Source of the DNA: Gammaproteobacteria bacterium
GTDB lineage: Bacteria; Pseudomonadota; Gammaproteobacteria; SZUA-152
Direction of reading: 5' to 3'
Assembly: GCA_021648485.1 (NCBI GenBank)
Contig: JAKISS010000016.1
Span: forward strand, 1 to 52,113
Length of the DNA: 52,113 bases
Position numbers and translations under genes: made by a program. Within the stretch, counting starts at the first letter, position 1. Each line of letters begins with the position of its first letter. Shown piece after piece: positions 1-9,021 of the stretch. Under the pieces are notes generated by a model that was given only the letters and a program-made list of their open reading frames with translations, was not told the origin of the DNA and did not search any database.

Positions 1-71
1 TGGCAGAAATGCTGGAAAAAGGTGAAAAGGCCAATCAGGCCGCAGCAGCAGCTGCAAAGGCATCGTATTAA
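1..71 (+). CDS. ccmE: CcmE C-terminal tail (partial)
   Basis: Only the last 22 residues are in the window, ending in TAA at 69–71; the start lies left of the edge. The tail reads AEMLEKGEKANQ, then an Ala-rich stretch and KASY. CcmE is the periplasmic haem chaperone that carries haem to CcmF/H, and its C-terminus is a flexible, poorly conserved tail. The assignment rests mainly on position 65 bp upstream of ccmF, the usual gene order, and on the EVAEMLxKG-like ending typical of the family. Confidence 0.7.
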   Translation, partial: AEMLEKGEKANQAAAAAAKASY

Positions 72-136
72 CGATTGACGTTAATGGCGGGGCGTTTAAT
101 GTTGCTATTTAAGTTTTTACATGGGGGGTTGAATAA

Positions 137-2182
137 ATGATTCCAGAAATCGGGCATTTCGCGCTTATCCTGGCGCTGTGTGTTGCTGTCGTGCAGGGTG
201 TGGTTGCTATCGCTGGAGCGCAGTTGGGTATTCGTTCATGGATGGTGATGGCGCGTCCTGCGGCACAGGTACATTTTATTCTTGTTGCGGTGTCTTTTGT
301 TTGCCTGATGTACGCTTTCATCTACAACGATTTCTCCGTGGAATATGTTGCTTCCGTGTCGAACTCCATGTTGCCGATACAATATCGTATTGCGGCAATA
401 TGGGGCGGACATGAGGGTTCGCTGTTGTTGTGGGCTTTGTTGCTGGCTATCTGGACGATGGCGGTGGCGCGTTACAGTCGCAACCTGCCGTTAGATATGG
501 TGTCACGGGTTATCGGGGTGATGGGCCTCATTTCAGTGGGGTTTTTAATGTTTATGCTGTTTACCTCCAACCCGTTTGATCGCCTGCTACCGGCTGCTCT
601 TGATGGACGCGATCTTAATCCATTGCTGCAAGACCCGGGGCTGATTTTTCACCCGCCTTTGTTGTATATCGGTTACGTCGGTTTTTCCGTGGCTTTTGCC
701 TTTGCTATTGCTGCGTTGCTGAGTGGACGTATGGATGCGACCTGGGCACGTTGGTCGCGGCCATGGACGACCATTGCGTGGAGTTTTTTGACTGCGGGTA
801 TCGCGTTAGGCAGTTGGTGGGCTTATTACGAATTAGGCTGGGGTGGCTGGTGGTTCTGGGATCCAGTCGAGAACGCCTCATTTTTGCCTTGGCTGGTGGG
901 CACCGCGCTGGTACATTCGCTGGCGGTGACTGAAAAACGTGGCAGCTTCAAAAACTGGACGATATTATTAGCCATCTTCACCTTTTCGTTGAGTCTGTTG
1001 GGTACCTTCCTGGTGCGTTCCGGTGTATTGACTTCTGTGCATGCTTTTGCGGTTGATCCTGAACGTGGTGTATTTATTCTTGGCTTCCTCGTTGTAACAA
1101 TCGGTACTTCGCTTGCACTGTTTGCCTGGCGTGCGCCGAAAGTGGGGCTGGGTGGCCGATTCAGTTTAGTTTCGCGCGAAACCTTTTTGTTGATGAACAA
1201 TGTGATGTTGGTGGTTGCCGCTGGCGCAGTGTTATTGGGTACCCTGTATCCATTGTTACTGGATTCCCTGGACATGGGTAAAATCTCTGTAGGCCCGCCG
1301 TATTTTGATGCGGTATTCCTGCCGTTGATGGTGCCGATGATCTTTCTGATGGGGCTGGGGCCTCTTGCGCGCTGGAAACAGGCAGACCTACCGGATATGG
1401 CCAGTCGCATGAAGTGGGCAGCAGCGGTAAGTCTGGTAATGGCATTGATTTTACCGTTTGTGATGGGTGAATGGTTTGCGCTGACCAGCCTGGGTTTTGC
1501 GCTGGCTTTCTGGATTGTCAGCAGTATCGTGGTCAGTATGAGTGAACGTTTGCGCAAAACTGCGAGTAATAATCCGGGAGCGGGTTTGCTGGCACGTATA
1601 GCTGGATTACCTAATTCGTATCTTGGTATGAATGTTGCGCATGTCGGAGTGGCGGTTTTTATTATGGGCGTCACCATGGTGAACACCTACGAAGTGGAAA
1701 AAGATATGCGTATGGAGGTGGGCGACACGGTCACCATGAGTGGTTATACGTTCCGCTTTGATGGCGTTACTGAAGTTGAAGGGCCGAACTATACGGCCAG
1801 CCGTGGTCAGATATTGGTCACAGTGGATGATGAAACCGAAGCGGTATTGTTTCCCGAAAAACGGGTTTATTTTGTGCAGACCATGCCAATGACCGAGGCC
1901 GGGATTGATTCTGGCTTGTTCCGTGATTTGTATGTGTCGTTGGGCGAACCGGTGGGCAATGGTGCCTGGAGTGTGCGTGTTTATTATAAACCCTTTGTGG
2001 GCTGGATTTGGGGTGGAACCTTCTTAATGGCGATTGGTGGCCTTTTTGCCGTTAGTGATCGTCGTTATCGTTTGGCGTCACGCAAGCGCAAGGCACAGAA
2101 AAAAACGGCTGGACAGACGGCAACGGACCCGTCTGTGGCTGATCAAGCAACGGCTCCTGTTCAGTCAATGGAAAGAGAATAG
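137..2182 (+). CDS. ccmF: Haem lyase CcmF (cytochrome c maturation)
   Basis: 681-residue polytopic membrane protein, normal length for CcmF. With CcmH it forms the haem lyase that attaches haem from CcmE to CXXCH motifs of apocytochromes in the periplasm. The tryptophan-rich WWD signature (WGGWWFWDPVENASFLPW, around residues 236–253) is intact, as is the early GHEGSLLLW motif near residue 93. Many transmembrane helices precede a periplasmic loop and a last helix near residue 635, followed by a basic cytoplasmic tail. The ATG at 137 follows a GGGGGG ribosome-binding site. First full gene of the ccmFGHI run; ccmG starts 4 bp downstream. Confidence 0.98.
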   Translation: MIPEIGHFALILALCVAVVQGVVAIAGAQLGIRSWMVMARPAAQVHFILVAVSFVCLMYAFIYNDFSVEYVASVSNSMLPIQYRIAAIWGGHEGSLLLWALLLAIWTMAVARYSRNLPLDMVSRVIGVMGLISVGFLMFMLFTSNPFDRLLPAALDGRDLNPLLQDPGLIFHPPLLYIGYVGFSVAFAFAIAALLSGRMDATWARWSRPWTTIAWSFLTAGIALGSWWAYYELGWGGWWFWDPVENASFLPWLVGTALVHSLAVTEKRGSFKNWTILLAIFTFSLSLLGTFLVRSGVLTSVHAFAVDPERGVFILGFLVVTIGTSLALFAWRAPKVGLGGRFSLVSRETFLLMNNVMLVVAAGAVLLGTLYPLLLDSLDMGKISVGPPYFDAVFLPLMVPMIFLMGLGPLARWKQADLPDMASRMKWAAAVSLVMALILPFVMGEWFALTSLGFALAFWIVSSIVVSMSERLRKTASNNPGAGLLARIAGLPNSYLGMNVAHVGVAVFIMGVTMVNTYEVEKDMRMEVGDTVTMSGYTFRFDGVTEVEGPNYTASRGQILVTVDDETEAVLFPEKRVYFVQTMPMTEAGIDSGLFRDLYVSLGEPVGNGAWSVRVYYKPFVGWIWGGTFLMAIGGLFAVSDRRYRLASRKRKAQKKTAGQTATDPSVADQATAPVQSMERE

Positions 2183-2186
2183 TCAT

Positions 2187-2759
2187 ATGTTGCGTTATCT
2201 TGTGCCCCTGATTGTGTTTTTGGGTGTGGCGGGCTTTTTGTTAAAAGGCTTGGAGCTTAATCCGCGTGAAGTGCCATCCCCGTTTATTGATAAACCGGCA
2301 CCGAGTTTCAGTTTGCCAAAATTACATGAACCGGAGGCACAGTTTGCCAGCAAAGATATGCTGGGCCAGGTGTGGTTGCTGAATGTGTGGGCATCGTGGT
2401 GTGTGGCCTGTCGTTCCGAGCATCCATTGTTGGTACAATTGTCGCGCGCCAACATAGTGCCTGTTTATGGTTTGAATTATAAAGATGAGCCCGATGATGC
2501 CAGAAACTGGTTGCGGGAATTGGGTGATGCCTATGTCAGCAGCTTGATTGACTATGAAGGAAAAGTAGGCATTGATTATGGTGTATATGGTGTGCCGGAA
2601 ACTTTCGTCATCGACAAACAAGGCATTATTCGTCACAAAGTGATTGGTCCTGTTACCCCTTCCGCCCTGGATAACTGCGTATTACCGCTGGTAAGAAAAT
2701 TGCAGCAGGCAACGGCGCAAACCGTGGTGAAACGCACCGAAGTGGAGGGTTGCGTATGA
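2187..2759 (+). CDS. ccmG: Thiol:disulfide oxidoreductase CcmG/DsbE
   Basis: 190-residue membrane-anchored periplasmic thioredoxin-like protein. It keeps apocytochrome c cysteines reduced, directly or through CcmH, before haem ligation. Seen: N-terminal anchor (LRYLVPLIVFLGVAGFLL), then a thioredoxin fold with active site WASWCVACRSEHP near residues 70–82 and the cis-proline segment GVYGVPETFVID. The frame stays open upstream into ccmF, but the ATG at 2187, just after the ccmF stop, gives the family's standard N-terminus. The stop overlaps the ccmH start by 4 bp, consistent with translational coupling. Confidence 0.96.
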   Translation: MLRYLVPLIVFLGVAGFLLKGLELNPREVPSPFIDKPAPSFSLPKLHEPEAQFASKDMLGQVWLLNVWASWCVACRSEHPLLVQLSRANIVPVYGLNYKDEPDDARNWLRELGDAYVSSLIDYEGKVGIDYGVYGVPETFVIDKQGIIRHKVIGPVTPSALDNCVLPLVRKLQQATAQTVVKRTEVEGCV

Positions 2760-3286
2760 GGTCATTGACAGTAGGTATCGTGCTGCTGTGTCTGTTGGTA
2801 TTTGTGCCGCTGGCATTTGCCAAAGAAGCTGAATACATGGTTGCAGACCCGGAAATGGAAAAAACAGTTAACGAAATTTCGGCTGAGCTGCGGTGTCTGG
2901 TGTGTCAAAACCAAACCATTGCGGACTCCAATGCACCATTGGCGGTTGATTTGAAAAATCAGGTGCGAGACATGGTGGAGTCCGGTCAGTCACAGAGTGA
3001 CATTATCGATTATATGGTGGAGCGTTACGGTGATTTTGTGCGTTATCGTCCGCCGATGAACGCAAGTACCATGCTGTTATGGGTTGGCCCGTTTTTGTTG
3101 TTGTTGATTGGTGTGGTGGTGCTGGTGGTTAATTTGCGCAAGCGTACAGCCGTGATAAAAAATGACGAAGATTTATCTGTGGAAGAAAATGAGCGTCTCC
3201 AGCGTTTGTTGGCCGCTGAATCCTCACCGCAAGTCGCCAAACGCGGGAACTCGTCGTCACAGAAAGCCGGAGAAGAAAAATCATGA
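2756..3286 (+). CDS. ccmH: Cytochrome c maturation protein CcmH (CycL/Ccl2)
   Basis: 176-residue periplasmic, membrane-anchored subunit of the haem lyase. The redox motif LRCLVCQNQ (about residues 46–54) is intact; the family uses these two cysteines to handle apocytochrome thiols. A signal peptide (VGIVLLCLLVFVPLAFA) and a C-terminal anchor (MLLWVGPFLLLLIGVVVLVVNL) flank the three-helix domain. The chosen ATG at 2756 overlaps the ccmG stop as ATGA; an in-frame TTG two codons upstream is less likely. A cytoplasmic tail of about 50 residues follows the anchor. The stop overlaps ccmI by 4 bp. Confidence 0.96.
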   Translation: MRSLTVGIVLLCLLVFVPLAFAKEAEYMVADPEMEKTVNEISAELRCLVCQNQTIADSNAPLAVDLKNQVRDMVESGQSQSDIIDYMVERYGDFVRYRPPMNASTMLLWVGPFLLLLIGVVVLVVNLRKRTAVIKNDEDLSVEENERLQRLLAAESSPQVAKRGNSSSQKAGEEKS

Positions 3287-4536
3287 TGGTGTTTTGGTTG
3301 ATTGCTGTGCTGTTGATTGCTGTAACGTTGTTGTTTTTATTGCCTCCGTTGATTCAAAAATTGCGGGGGGAATCTGATGAAGATGTTTTTGACCGTGATG
3401 AATTGAATGCGGTCATCTTTAAAGATCAGGTGACAGAGCTGGAGCGGGATTTGTCTGTGGGCATTGTTTCGGAAGAACAGTTTGAAACAGCCAAACATGA
3501 TTTGGAACGTGGGTTTTTGCAGGATAACCATGGTGACGGTGAGGAGAGTGCGCCGGTTTCGCAGACAGATCGTGTTGTCGGTCGTTCTGCTGCGGTGGTG
3601 ATTACAGTATTGGTGCCAATTCTGGCTGTAAGTATTTACAATATGCTGGGCTCGGGAAAAGCGGGTTTGCACCCGGAGGATGCGCGCCCGCAAGTGCAGG
3701 CCGAAGGTCATGAGGGCACACTGGAAGAACAAGTGCGAAAGCTGCAAGATCATCTACAGCAAAATCCGGATGATGTAGAAGGCTGGGGTATGTTGGCGCG
3801 TTCTTATTATTTCCTCAAACAATATGGTGCGGCGGCAGAGACTTTTGCGCGCGTCTCGGCCTTGCAGCAGGACTCTAACGCAGAGTTGCTGGCTGATTAT
3901 GCCGATGCACTGGCCATGGCCAATGGTCGCAATATGGCAGGGCGTCCCTATGAGCTGGTGAAAAAGGCGTTGGAAATTGAGCCGCGACTCCAGAAAGCGT
4001 TATGGCTGGCGGGTACGGCGACGTATCAGTCAGGAAGTTTTGAAGACACTCTGGGCTACTGGAAACGCTTGTTGGAAATTTTCCCCAAAGGGTCGGAAAA
4101 TTATCTGCAAATGCAAAAGAATATTGCTGAAATTCAGCAAAAACTGGGTTTGCCAGTGGACACTGAAATACAAACGGCTGCGGTGAGTGGAGCAAGTATT
4201 TCCGGTGTGGTGCGTCTGGATGAGTCGCTGATGCTGGATGCGTCAATTGATGACATTTTGTTTGTGTATGCGCGTGCAGCGGACGGGCCGCGCATGCCTT
4301 TGGCTATTGTGCGTAAAACAGTGAAAGATTTGCCACTTGAGTTTACTCTGGATGACTCCATGGCGATGAACCCGGCAATGAAATTGTCAAACTTCCAGCA
4401 GGTGGTGGTGGGTGCGCGCATTTCCAAAAGCGGCAATGCCATTCCGCAGCCGGGTGATTTACAAGTCGTCTCTCAGCCTATGGGCATTGACGGGGCGCAA
4501 GGTCTGGAGTTGGTGATTAACGAAGTCGTTCAATAG
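3283..4536 (+). CDS. ccmI: Cytochrome c biogenesis protein CcmI (TPR)
   Basis: 417-residue CcmI-type apocytochrome chaperone. The N-terminus has two membrane segments (about residues 1–24 and 103–123), followed by a periplasmic tetratricopeptide region (QNPDDVEGWGMLARSYYF and later repeats, about residues 150–270). A C-terminal beta-rich domain follows, as in long CcmI proteins. In the family the TPR domain binds the C-terminus of apocytochromes and hands them to CcmFH. The start overlaps the ccmH stop as ATGA. Last gene of the ccm run; the next gene, a small cytochrome, starts 29 bp downstream and may be co-transcribed. Confidence 0.93.
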   Translation: MMVFWLIAVLLIAVTLLFLLPPLIQKLRGESDEDVFDRDELNAVIFKDQVTELERDLSVGIVSEEQFETAKHDLERGFLQDNHGDGEESAPVSQTDRVVGRSAAVVITVLVPILAVSIYNMLGSGKAGLHPEDARPQVQAEGHEGTLEEQVRKLQDHLQQNPDDVEGWGMLARSYYFLKQYGAAAETFARVSALQQDSNAELLADYADALAMANGRNMAGRPYELVKKALEIEPRLQKALWLAGTATYQSGSFEDTLGYWKRLLEIFPKGSENYLQMQKNIAEIQQKLGLPVDTEIQTAAVSGASISGVVRLDESLMLDASIDDILFVYARAADGPRMPLAIVRKTVKDLPLEFTLDDSMAMNPAMKLSNFQQVVVGARISKSGNAIPQPGDLQVVSQPMGIDGAQGLELVINEVVQ

Positions 4537-4565
4537 TTATAATCTTCGATAATTGGAGGAAAAAA

Positions 4566-4883
4566 ATGACAAAGAAATTACCGGTTACGCCCGTATTTTT
4601 GAGTTTTTTGTTGCTGCTGGCACCCATCGGTGCAGCGTTTGCAGGTGACCCCATGAAGGGACGTCCGTTGTATATGGACCGTTGCTCGGGCTGTCATGGC
4701 CTGAATGGCACATCCCATGTAGGGTATATCCCCAACTTCAAACTGGGTGAGGGATTGATGAAGCCGGACCAGGAAATAATCGCTTTTGTGAAAAAAGGCA
4801 AGGGTGTTATGCCGGGCTTTAACGGTATTCTTACGGATACTGAAATTCGCGATATCCTCGCTTATGTGAGAACTTTTTTCTAA
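4566..4883 (+). CDS. Small monohaem c-type cytochrome
   Basis: 105-residue periplasmic class I cytochrome c. Seen: signal peptide ending in GAAFA, one haem motif CSGCH near residue 40, and a likely distal methionine in GVMPGFNG near residue 82, followed by the closing helix ILTDTEIRDILAYVRTFF. An AATTGGAGG ribosome-binding site precedes the ATG. Its stop codon shares a base with the start of the following propeller gene (TAATG), so the two are probably translationally coupled. The function is presumably electron transfer; the redox partner is not visible from sequence. Related short cytochromes occur as soluble carriers or as subunits of periplasmic oxidoreductases. Confidence 0.93.
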   Translation: MTKKLPVTPVFLSFLLLLAPIGAAFAGDPMKGRPLYMDRCSGCHGLNGTSHVGYIPNFKLGEGLMKPDQEIIAFVKKGKGVMPGFNGILTDTEIRDILAYVRTFF

Positions 4884-6079
4884 TGACATTTCAGATTGAT
4901 ACTACCGCGTTGCCACCACGATGGCTGGGCAGCATGGCGACCGCCGCCTCTTTGGCAGCAATATTATTGCTGACAGCTTGTTCTGATGATGGCGATACTA
5001 CAGCAGCGACGCCGGTTGATGCCGCTGGTACGCAAACACCGGCGGTGCAGTCAGCCGCTGTTGTACAGCCCGGCAGTATGGCCAGGAGTGGTTATCGTGT
5101 TGCTGACACGTTTAATGTGGGAGAACGTGTGTATGTGCGTTCCATGGCTCTGGATGAAAAACAAAACCGCTTGTGGGTGGGCACCAGTGTTGGTGTGTTA
5201 GAAGTTGATACTGCCAGCCGCAATCTGGTGAATACCTTTACTCGTGAGCAGGGTTTGGCCAATGAATACGTGTTTGGCATGCATATCGATAGCCGGGGTA
5301 ATCGCTGGTTTGGTACCAATGGTGGCGGCATTTCACGTTATTCTGCCAACCAGGAATGGAAGACATTTTTCCCCATGCATGGTTTGGCTGACTACTGGGT
5401 GTATACCTTTACTGAACAGGCTGATGGTACCTTATGGATTGGCACCTGGGCGGGGTTGAATAAATATGACCCAAAAACCGAGACCTTTCATACCTACCTA
5501 AAAGAGCTGGTGAATGAATGGGTCTATGGTCTGGATGTGGATTCACAACAACGTATCTGGATCGGCACCGAAGGTGGTGTCAACATGTTTGACGGTAAAA
5601 CCTGGGCAACCTGGACGCACGCAGACGGCCTGGGTGCTGAGAATGAACAGGGGTTGTCCGCAAGCACTAACACCGGCCTGGGGACGCGCTCGCGCCATGA
5701 CCTGAGCATCCTCTCCATGGATCAGGAGACCTATAACCCTAACTATATTTTTTCGCTGCTGGTGGCAAAAGATGATGGCGTGTGGGCGGGTACCTGGGGA
5801 GGGGGCGTGAGCCGTTTTAATGGCAAAACCTGGGAAAATTACAGCACCAAAAATGGTTTGGCCGGTAATATTGTTTACAGTGTGGCAGAGGATGAAAAAG
5901 GCGGCATGTGGTTTGGTACCAATGCCGGGCTGTCGTATTTCGATGGTAAGGATTGGTATACCTTTACCCGGTCTGATGGCCTGTTGGACAATAATGTTTA
6001 CGTCGTCACGCCTGCGGGCCAGAATCAGGTTTGGGTAGGCAGCCGATCAGGTGTTGTACTGTTAGTTGCTGAAAATTAA
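4883..6079 (+). CDS. Reg_prop beta-propeller lipoprotein (paralogue 1)
   Basis: 398-residue putative lipoprotein; LLLTAC near residue 33 looks like a lipobox, although the N-region is unusually long (about 20 residues before the hydrophobic stretch). The rest consists of repeated blades of the type LWVGTSVGV, RWFGTNGGG, LWIGTWAGL, IWIGTEGGV, VWAGTWGGG, MWFGTNAGL and VWVGSRSGV. This is the two-component-regulator-propeller (Reg_prop) signature found in sensor parts of hybrid histidine kinases. Here there is no kinase or output domain. Coupled to the upstream cytochrome by TAATG overlap and followed by a clear paralogue. The ligand is unknown; a periplasmic binding or scaffold role is inference. 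Confidence 0.85.
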   Translation: MTFQIDTTALPPRWLGSMATAASLAAILLLTACSDDGDTTAATPVDAAGTQTPAVQSAAVVQPGSMARSGYRVADTFNVGERVYVRSMALDEKQNRLWVGTSVGVLEVDTASRNLVNTFTREQGLANEYVFGMHIDSRGNRWFGTNGGGISRYSANQEWKTFFPMHGLADYWVYTFTEQADGTLWIGTWAGLNKYDPKTETFHTYLKELVNEWVYGLDVDSQQRIWIGTEGGVNMFDGKTWATWTHADGLGAENEQGLSASTNTGLGTRSRHDLSILSMDQETYNPNYIFSLLVAKDDGVWAGTWGGGVSRFNGKTWENYSTKNGLAGNIVYSVAEDEKGGMWFGTNAGLSYFDGKDWYTFTRSDGLLDNNVYVVTPAGQNQVWVGSRSGVVLLVAEN

Positions 6080-6131
6080 ATGTCCGGGCTAACCAAGATG
6101 ACCCGGAAAACAAAATGCATTGGAGGACGTT

Positions 6132-7397
6132 GTGAATATCAGTTCTAAAGGTTTGGCCGTAGCGGTATTGGTCGTGGGAGGGCTGATTGTTGCGGCCTAC
6201 AATTTTGGCAGCAAACAAGAGCAGACTGCTCCTTCCAGTGCAGCATCCAGCGCACCGCCACTTGCTGGCGCAACTGAAATGCCGCCAGGTCATCCCGCAA
6301 CAACAGGAACATCTGGAATGCCGTCCGGGGTACCGGCTGTCAATTTGTTGCCTGATCAGCCCGCGAGCAGCGCGAAATTTGCGCATTTCCGCGTTGGTCA
6401 ACGAAATGTCAAAGGCATGCTGGCTGACGGCGATGAAGTATGGGTAGGTACATCCGGCGGTGTTATTCGTTATGATCTGAAAACCAATGATTACAAATTG
6501 TATGACGTTAAAAACAACAGCCTGATTTCCAACGGTGTGTTTCATGTCAGCAAGCTGCGCGGTAAAATCATGGTGGGCACCTATGGTGGTGGTCTGTCAG
6601 TTTACACGCCGGAAACGGATCAATGGCAAAACTACAATATTCCAGACGGTCTTGCAGACCAGTTTGTGTACGATGTCGCCGAGGCAGAAAATGGTGATTA
6701 TTGGATTGCCACCTGGTCTGGCGTGAATCGTGTGCCTAATGGTGATTTTTCGGACACCTCCAAATGGGAAACCTTTACGGTGGAAAACACCCAGGGCGGT
6801 TTGCCCAATGACTGGGTTTACAGTGTCGCAGTGGGTAAAGACGGTGATATCTGGTTTGCCACGGAAGGTGGTTTGGCACTTTACAGAAACAAGCAGTGGA
6901 CTAACTGGCAACACGATGCTGGCTTGGGTGCTCCGTATGAAAAAGTGAAGGATGATGTTGCGTTCAGCAATGATCCTGCTGCATCGTCCAAGCATCACGC
7001 CCAGCAAAAGGCTGAACAAGGCCTGAGCGACATCAAAGTCGGTTATAACCCCAACTATATTGTTTCCATGGTTGTGGATGAAGAAGGTGTTGTCTGGGCA
7101 GGTACCTGGGGTGCCGGATTGTCTCGTTTTGATGGTAAAACATGGAAAACCTACACAGTGAAGGAAGGTTTGCCAGGAAATCATATTTTCATGTTGCACA
7201 AAAACCCGGGTGGTGAGTTGTGGATTGGTACCAACAAAGGTTTGGCGAGACAGAATGCAAATGGAAATGGCTTTAGGGTGATGACCAAAGCCGATGGCCT
7301 GTTCGCCAACAATGTCTTTTCGCTGGCAGAAGCCTCTGATGGCAGTTTGTGGGTGGGAAGCTTTGGTGGTGTAGCGAGAATTACTGATTATAATTAA
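6132..7397 (+). CDS. Reg_prop beta-propeller protein (paralogue 2)
   Basis: 421-residue exported propeller protein. The chosen GTG at 6132 lies 5 bases after GGAGG (6122–6126); an in-frame TTG at 6120 would sit on the ribosome-binding site itself. An N-terminal hydrophobic segment (GLAVAVLVVGGLIVAAYNFG) has no evident lipobox, so it is either anchored or cleaved. A low-complexity Ser/Ala/Pro linker leads into seven Reg_prop-like blades (VWVGTSGGV, MVGTYGGG, YWIATWSGV, IWFATEGGL, VWAGTWGAG, LWIGTNKGL, LWVGSFGGV). Blade order and the segment NPNYI match the preceding gene, so the pair arose by duplication. No catalytic or kinase domain. Confidence 0.85.
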   Translation: MNISSKGLAVAVLVVGGLIVAAYNFGSKQEQTAPSSAASSAPPLAGATEMPPGHPATTGTSGMPSGVPAVNLLPDQPASSAKFAHFRVGQRNVKGMLADGDEVWVGTSGGVIRYDLKTNDYKLYDVKNNSLISNGVFHVSKLRGKIMVGTYGGGLSVYTPETDQWQNYNIPDGLADQFVYDVAEAENGDYWIATWSGVNRVPNGDFSDTSKWETFTVENTQGGLPNDWVYSVAVGKDGDIWFATEGGLALYRNKQWTNWQHDAGLGAPYEKVKDDVAFSNDPAASSKHHAQQKAEQGLSDIKVGYNPNYIVSMVVDEEGVVWAGTWGAGLSRFDGKTWKTYTVKEGLPGNHIFMLHKNPGGELWIGTNKGLARQNANGNGFRVMTKADGLFANNVFSLAEASDGSLWVGSFGGVARITDYN

Positions 7398-7496
7398 GTT
7401 TTCCGTGTGAAGCTGATCAGCATAACGGTAAATATATGATACTGAAGCTCTGCCTGGAAATCCGGGTGGGGCTTTTGTGTATCTGAGGGCTTTAAA

Positions 7497-8864
7497 ATGA
7501 AACAAATGGCTTTTTTGATCCTACTTTTGGCGCTGGGCGCATGTTCGCCGACGGAAGACGAGGCACCAGAACAAAACAATGCCACACCGAAAAATAAGAT
7601 GTCGCAAAATGAAATATGGATTTCGGGCTGGAAAGAAACCAGCTCATTAAACATCGTGCGTGCAGGCGCAGCCATGGTGACACACAATAATTTTGTTTAC
7701 ATGATCGCCGGGGTTGATGGTCGGGCGTTTTTGCGGAGCACAGAATATGCCCCCATTCTACCGGACGGACGCCTTGGTGAATGGAAAATGGGGCCACCGT
7801 TAATTGAAGACCGTGGTTTTACAGAAGCAGTGGTTAACAATGGCTATATTTATGTTGTGGGTGGTGGTAATGGTCCCAACGGCCAGAATCTGCTGACCAC
7901 AGTAGAGCGGGCTAAAATCAACCCGGATGGTAGTCTGGGAGCATGGCGACAAGAAAGTAACCGCACAATACTTCCCCGGCGCTGTACCAAGCTGAGCCTG
8001 ATTGGTGATTATCTGTATTCATTCGGTGGCTATGGAGGGACACTGCTGGACAGTGTGGAATATGCAAAAATTGAAGCCGATGGCAGTGTTGGTAAATGGA
8101 ATATGGCCAGCGAGGCGATGACATTGCCACGTTATGTGAACAGTGTAAAAACAGTGGGAGGCTTTGCCTTTGTGTTAGGGGGACATGATCAGGATAAAGG
8201 CGTGGGTATTGTTGATGTGGAATGGGCCAAGCCCCAGGCCAACGGTGACATAGGCTCCTGGCAGAAAACCAGCCCGTTGAAAACCGGGCGTTATGGCGTG
8301 GCGTCTGCCAAAGCTGACAAAACAATCTATATGCTGGGTGGTTTAACCGGACTTGAATACCTTGGCAGTATAGAAAAAAGTCAGGTATTACCCGAAGGTG
8401 GTTTGACTGCATGGCAGGAAACGACAGCAATGAGCGTGCCCAGAGCGACATTCAGCGCTTTTACAAACAATGGCTACATTTATGTATTGGGCGGTGCTAA
8501 CCGGGATGGTTACCTGCGCAGCGTGGAATATGCCGAAATCAATGCGCAGGGTGATCTGGGATTCATGGGCAGTCCGCAAGAGCGTGAACAATATTTACAG
8601 CAGGTTGAGGCCAAAAAAAATAACAGCCCCGTGTTACCGAATGAAGGTGTCATCAAGCAAATACTGAATGCTGAAATGTACAGCTACATACAGGTGTTAA
8701 GCCAGGGGAAGCTGGTATGGATTGCGGGACCCAAAACAGAACTGCCGATTAATTCCCGTGTCGGCTACAGCAAGGGTGTGTACATGAGTAATTTTTTCAG
8801 CAAGGAGCTGCAAAAACACTTTCCGGAGGTGACCTTTGTGAGTCGTATCGAGGCGGTTCAATAG
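7497..8864 (+). CDS. Kelch-like repeat lipoprotein
   Basis: 455-residue lipoprotein with signal peptide and lipobox LALGAC (Cys16). It carries about six Kelch-type blades with recurring elements such as VYMIAGVDGR, IYVVGGGNGP, LYSFGGYGG, AFVLGGHDQD, IYMLGGLTG and IYVLGGANRDG, each followed by a segment resembling SVEYAxIxxDGxxGxW. The last 90 residues fall outside the propeller and are not recognised. Probably periplasmic or on the outer membrane; binding partner unknown. Transcribed in the direction of the Reg_prop genes after a 99-bp gap and followed by an intrinsic terminator at 8912–8943. Confidence 0.8.
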   Translation: MKQMAFLILLLALGACSPTEDEAPEQNNATPKNKMSQNEIWISGWKETSSLNIVRAGAAMVTHNNFVYMIAGVDGRAFLRSTEYAPILPDGRLGEWKMGPPLIEDRGFTEAVVNNGYIYVVGGGNGPNGQNLLTTVERAKINPDGSLGAWRQESNRTILPRRCTKLSLIGDYLYSFGGYGGTLLDSVEYAKIEADGSVGKWNMASEAMTLPRYVNSVKTVGGFAFVLGGHDQDKGVGIVDVEWAKPQANGDIGSWQKTSPLKTGRYGVASAKADKTIYMLGGLTGLEYLGSIEKSQVLPEGGLTAWQETTAMSVPRATFSAFTNNGYIYVLGGANRDGYLRSVEYAEINAQGDLGFMGSPQEREQYLQQVEAKKNNSPVLPNEGVIKQILNAEMYSYIQVLSQGKLVWIAGPKTELPINSRVGYSKGVYMSNFFSKELQKHFPEVTFVSRIEAVQ

Positions 8865-8911
8865 GCCTTAACTACAGCCGGAACACAAACAATTGTGAAG
8901 CTGTGAATAAT

Positions 8912-8943
8912 AAAAAGCCCCTGAGATTACTCAGAGGCTTTTT
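8912..8943. terminator. Bidirectional intrinsic terminator
   Basis: Stem AAAAAGCC-C-CTGAG, loop ATTA, and CTCAG-A-GGCTTTTT: 13 base pairs with one C/A mismatch, with T-runs on both strands. It lies between the convergent Kelch-like gene (plus) and the PD40 propeller gene (minus) and can serve both. Confidence 0.85.
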
Positions 8944-9021
8944 ATGTATTTGCCCGCAACTGTTTTTGTTTTATCAGACGCTACAGTTGCAGCCTCCTTG
9001 CTTGATTACAGCGTTTTGCTG

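Noticed and set aside
826..1686. 286-codon minus-strand frame inside ccmF
   Set aside because: Antisense shadow of an obvious ccmF; it has no recognisable domain.
8912..8943. Possible CRISPR or repeat array near intergenic hairpins
   Set aside because: Only a single palindrome with T-runs; no regularly spaced repeats were seen here or elsewhere in the window.
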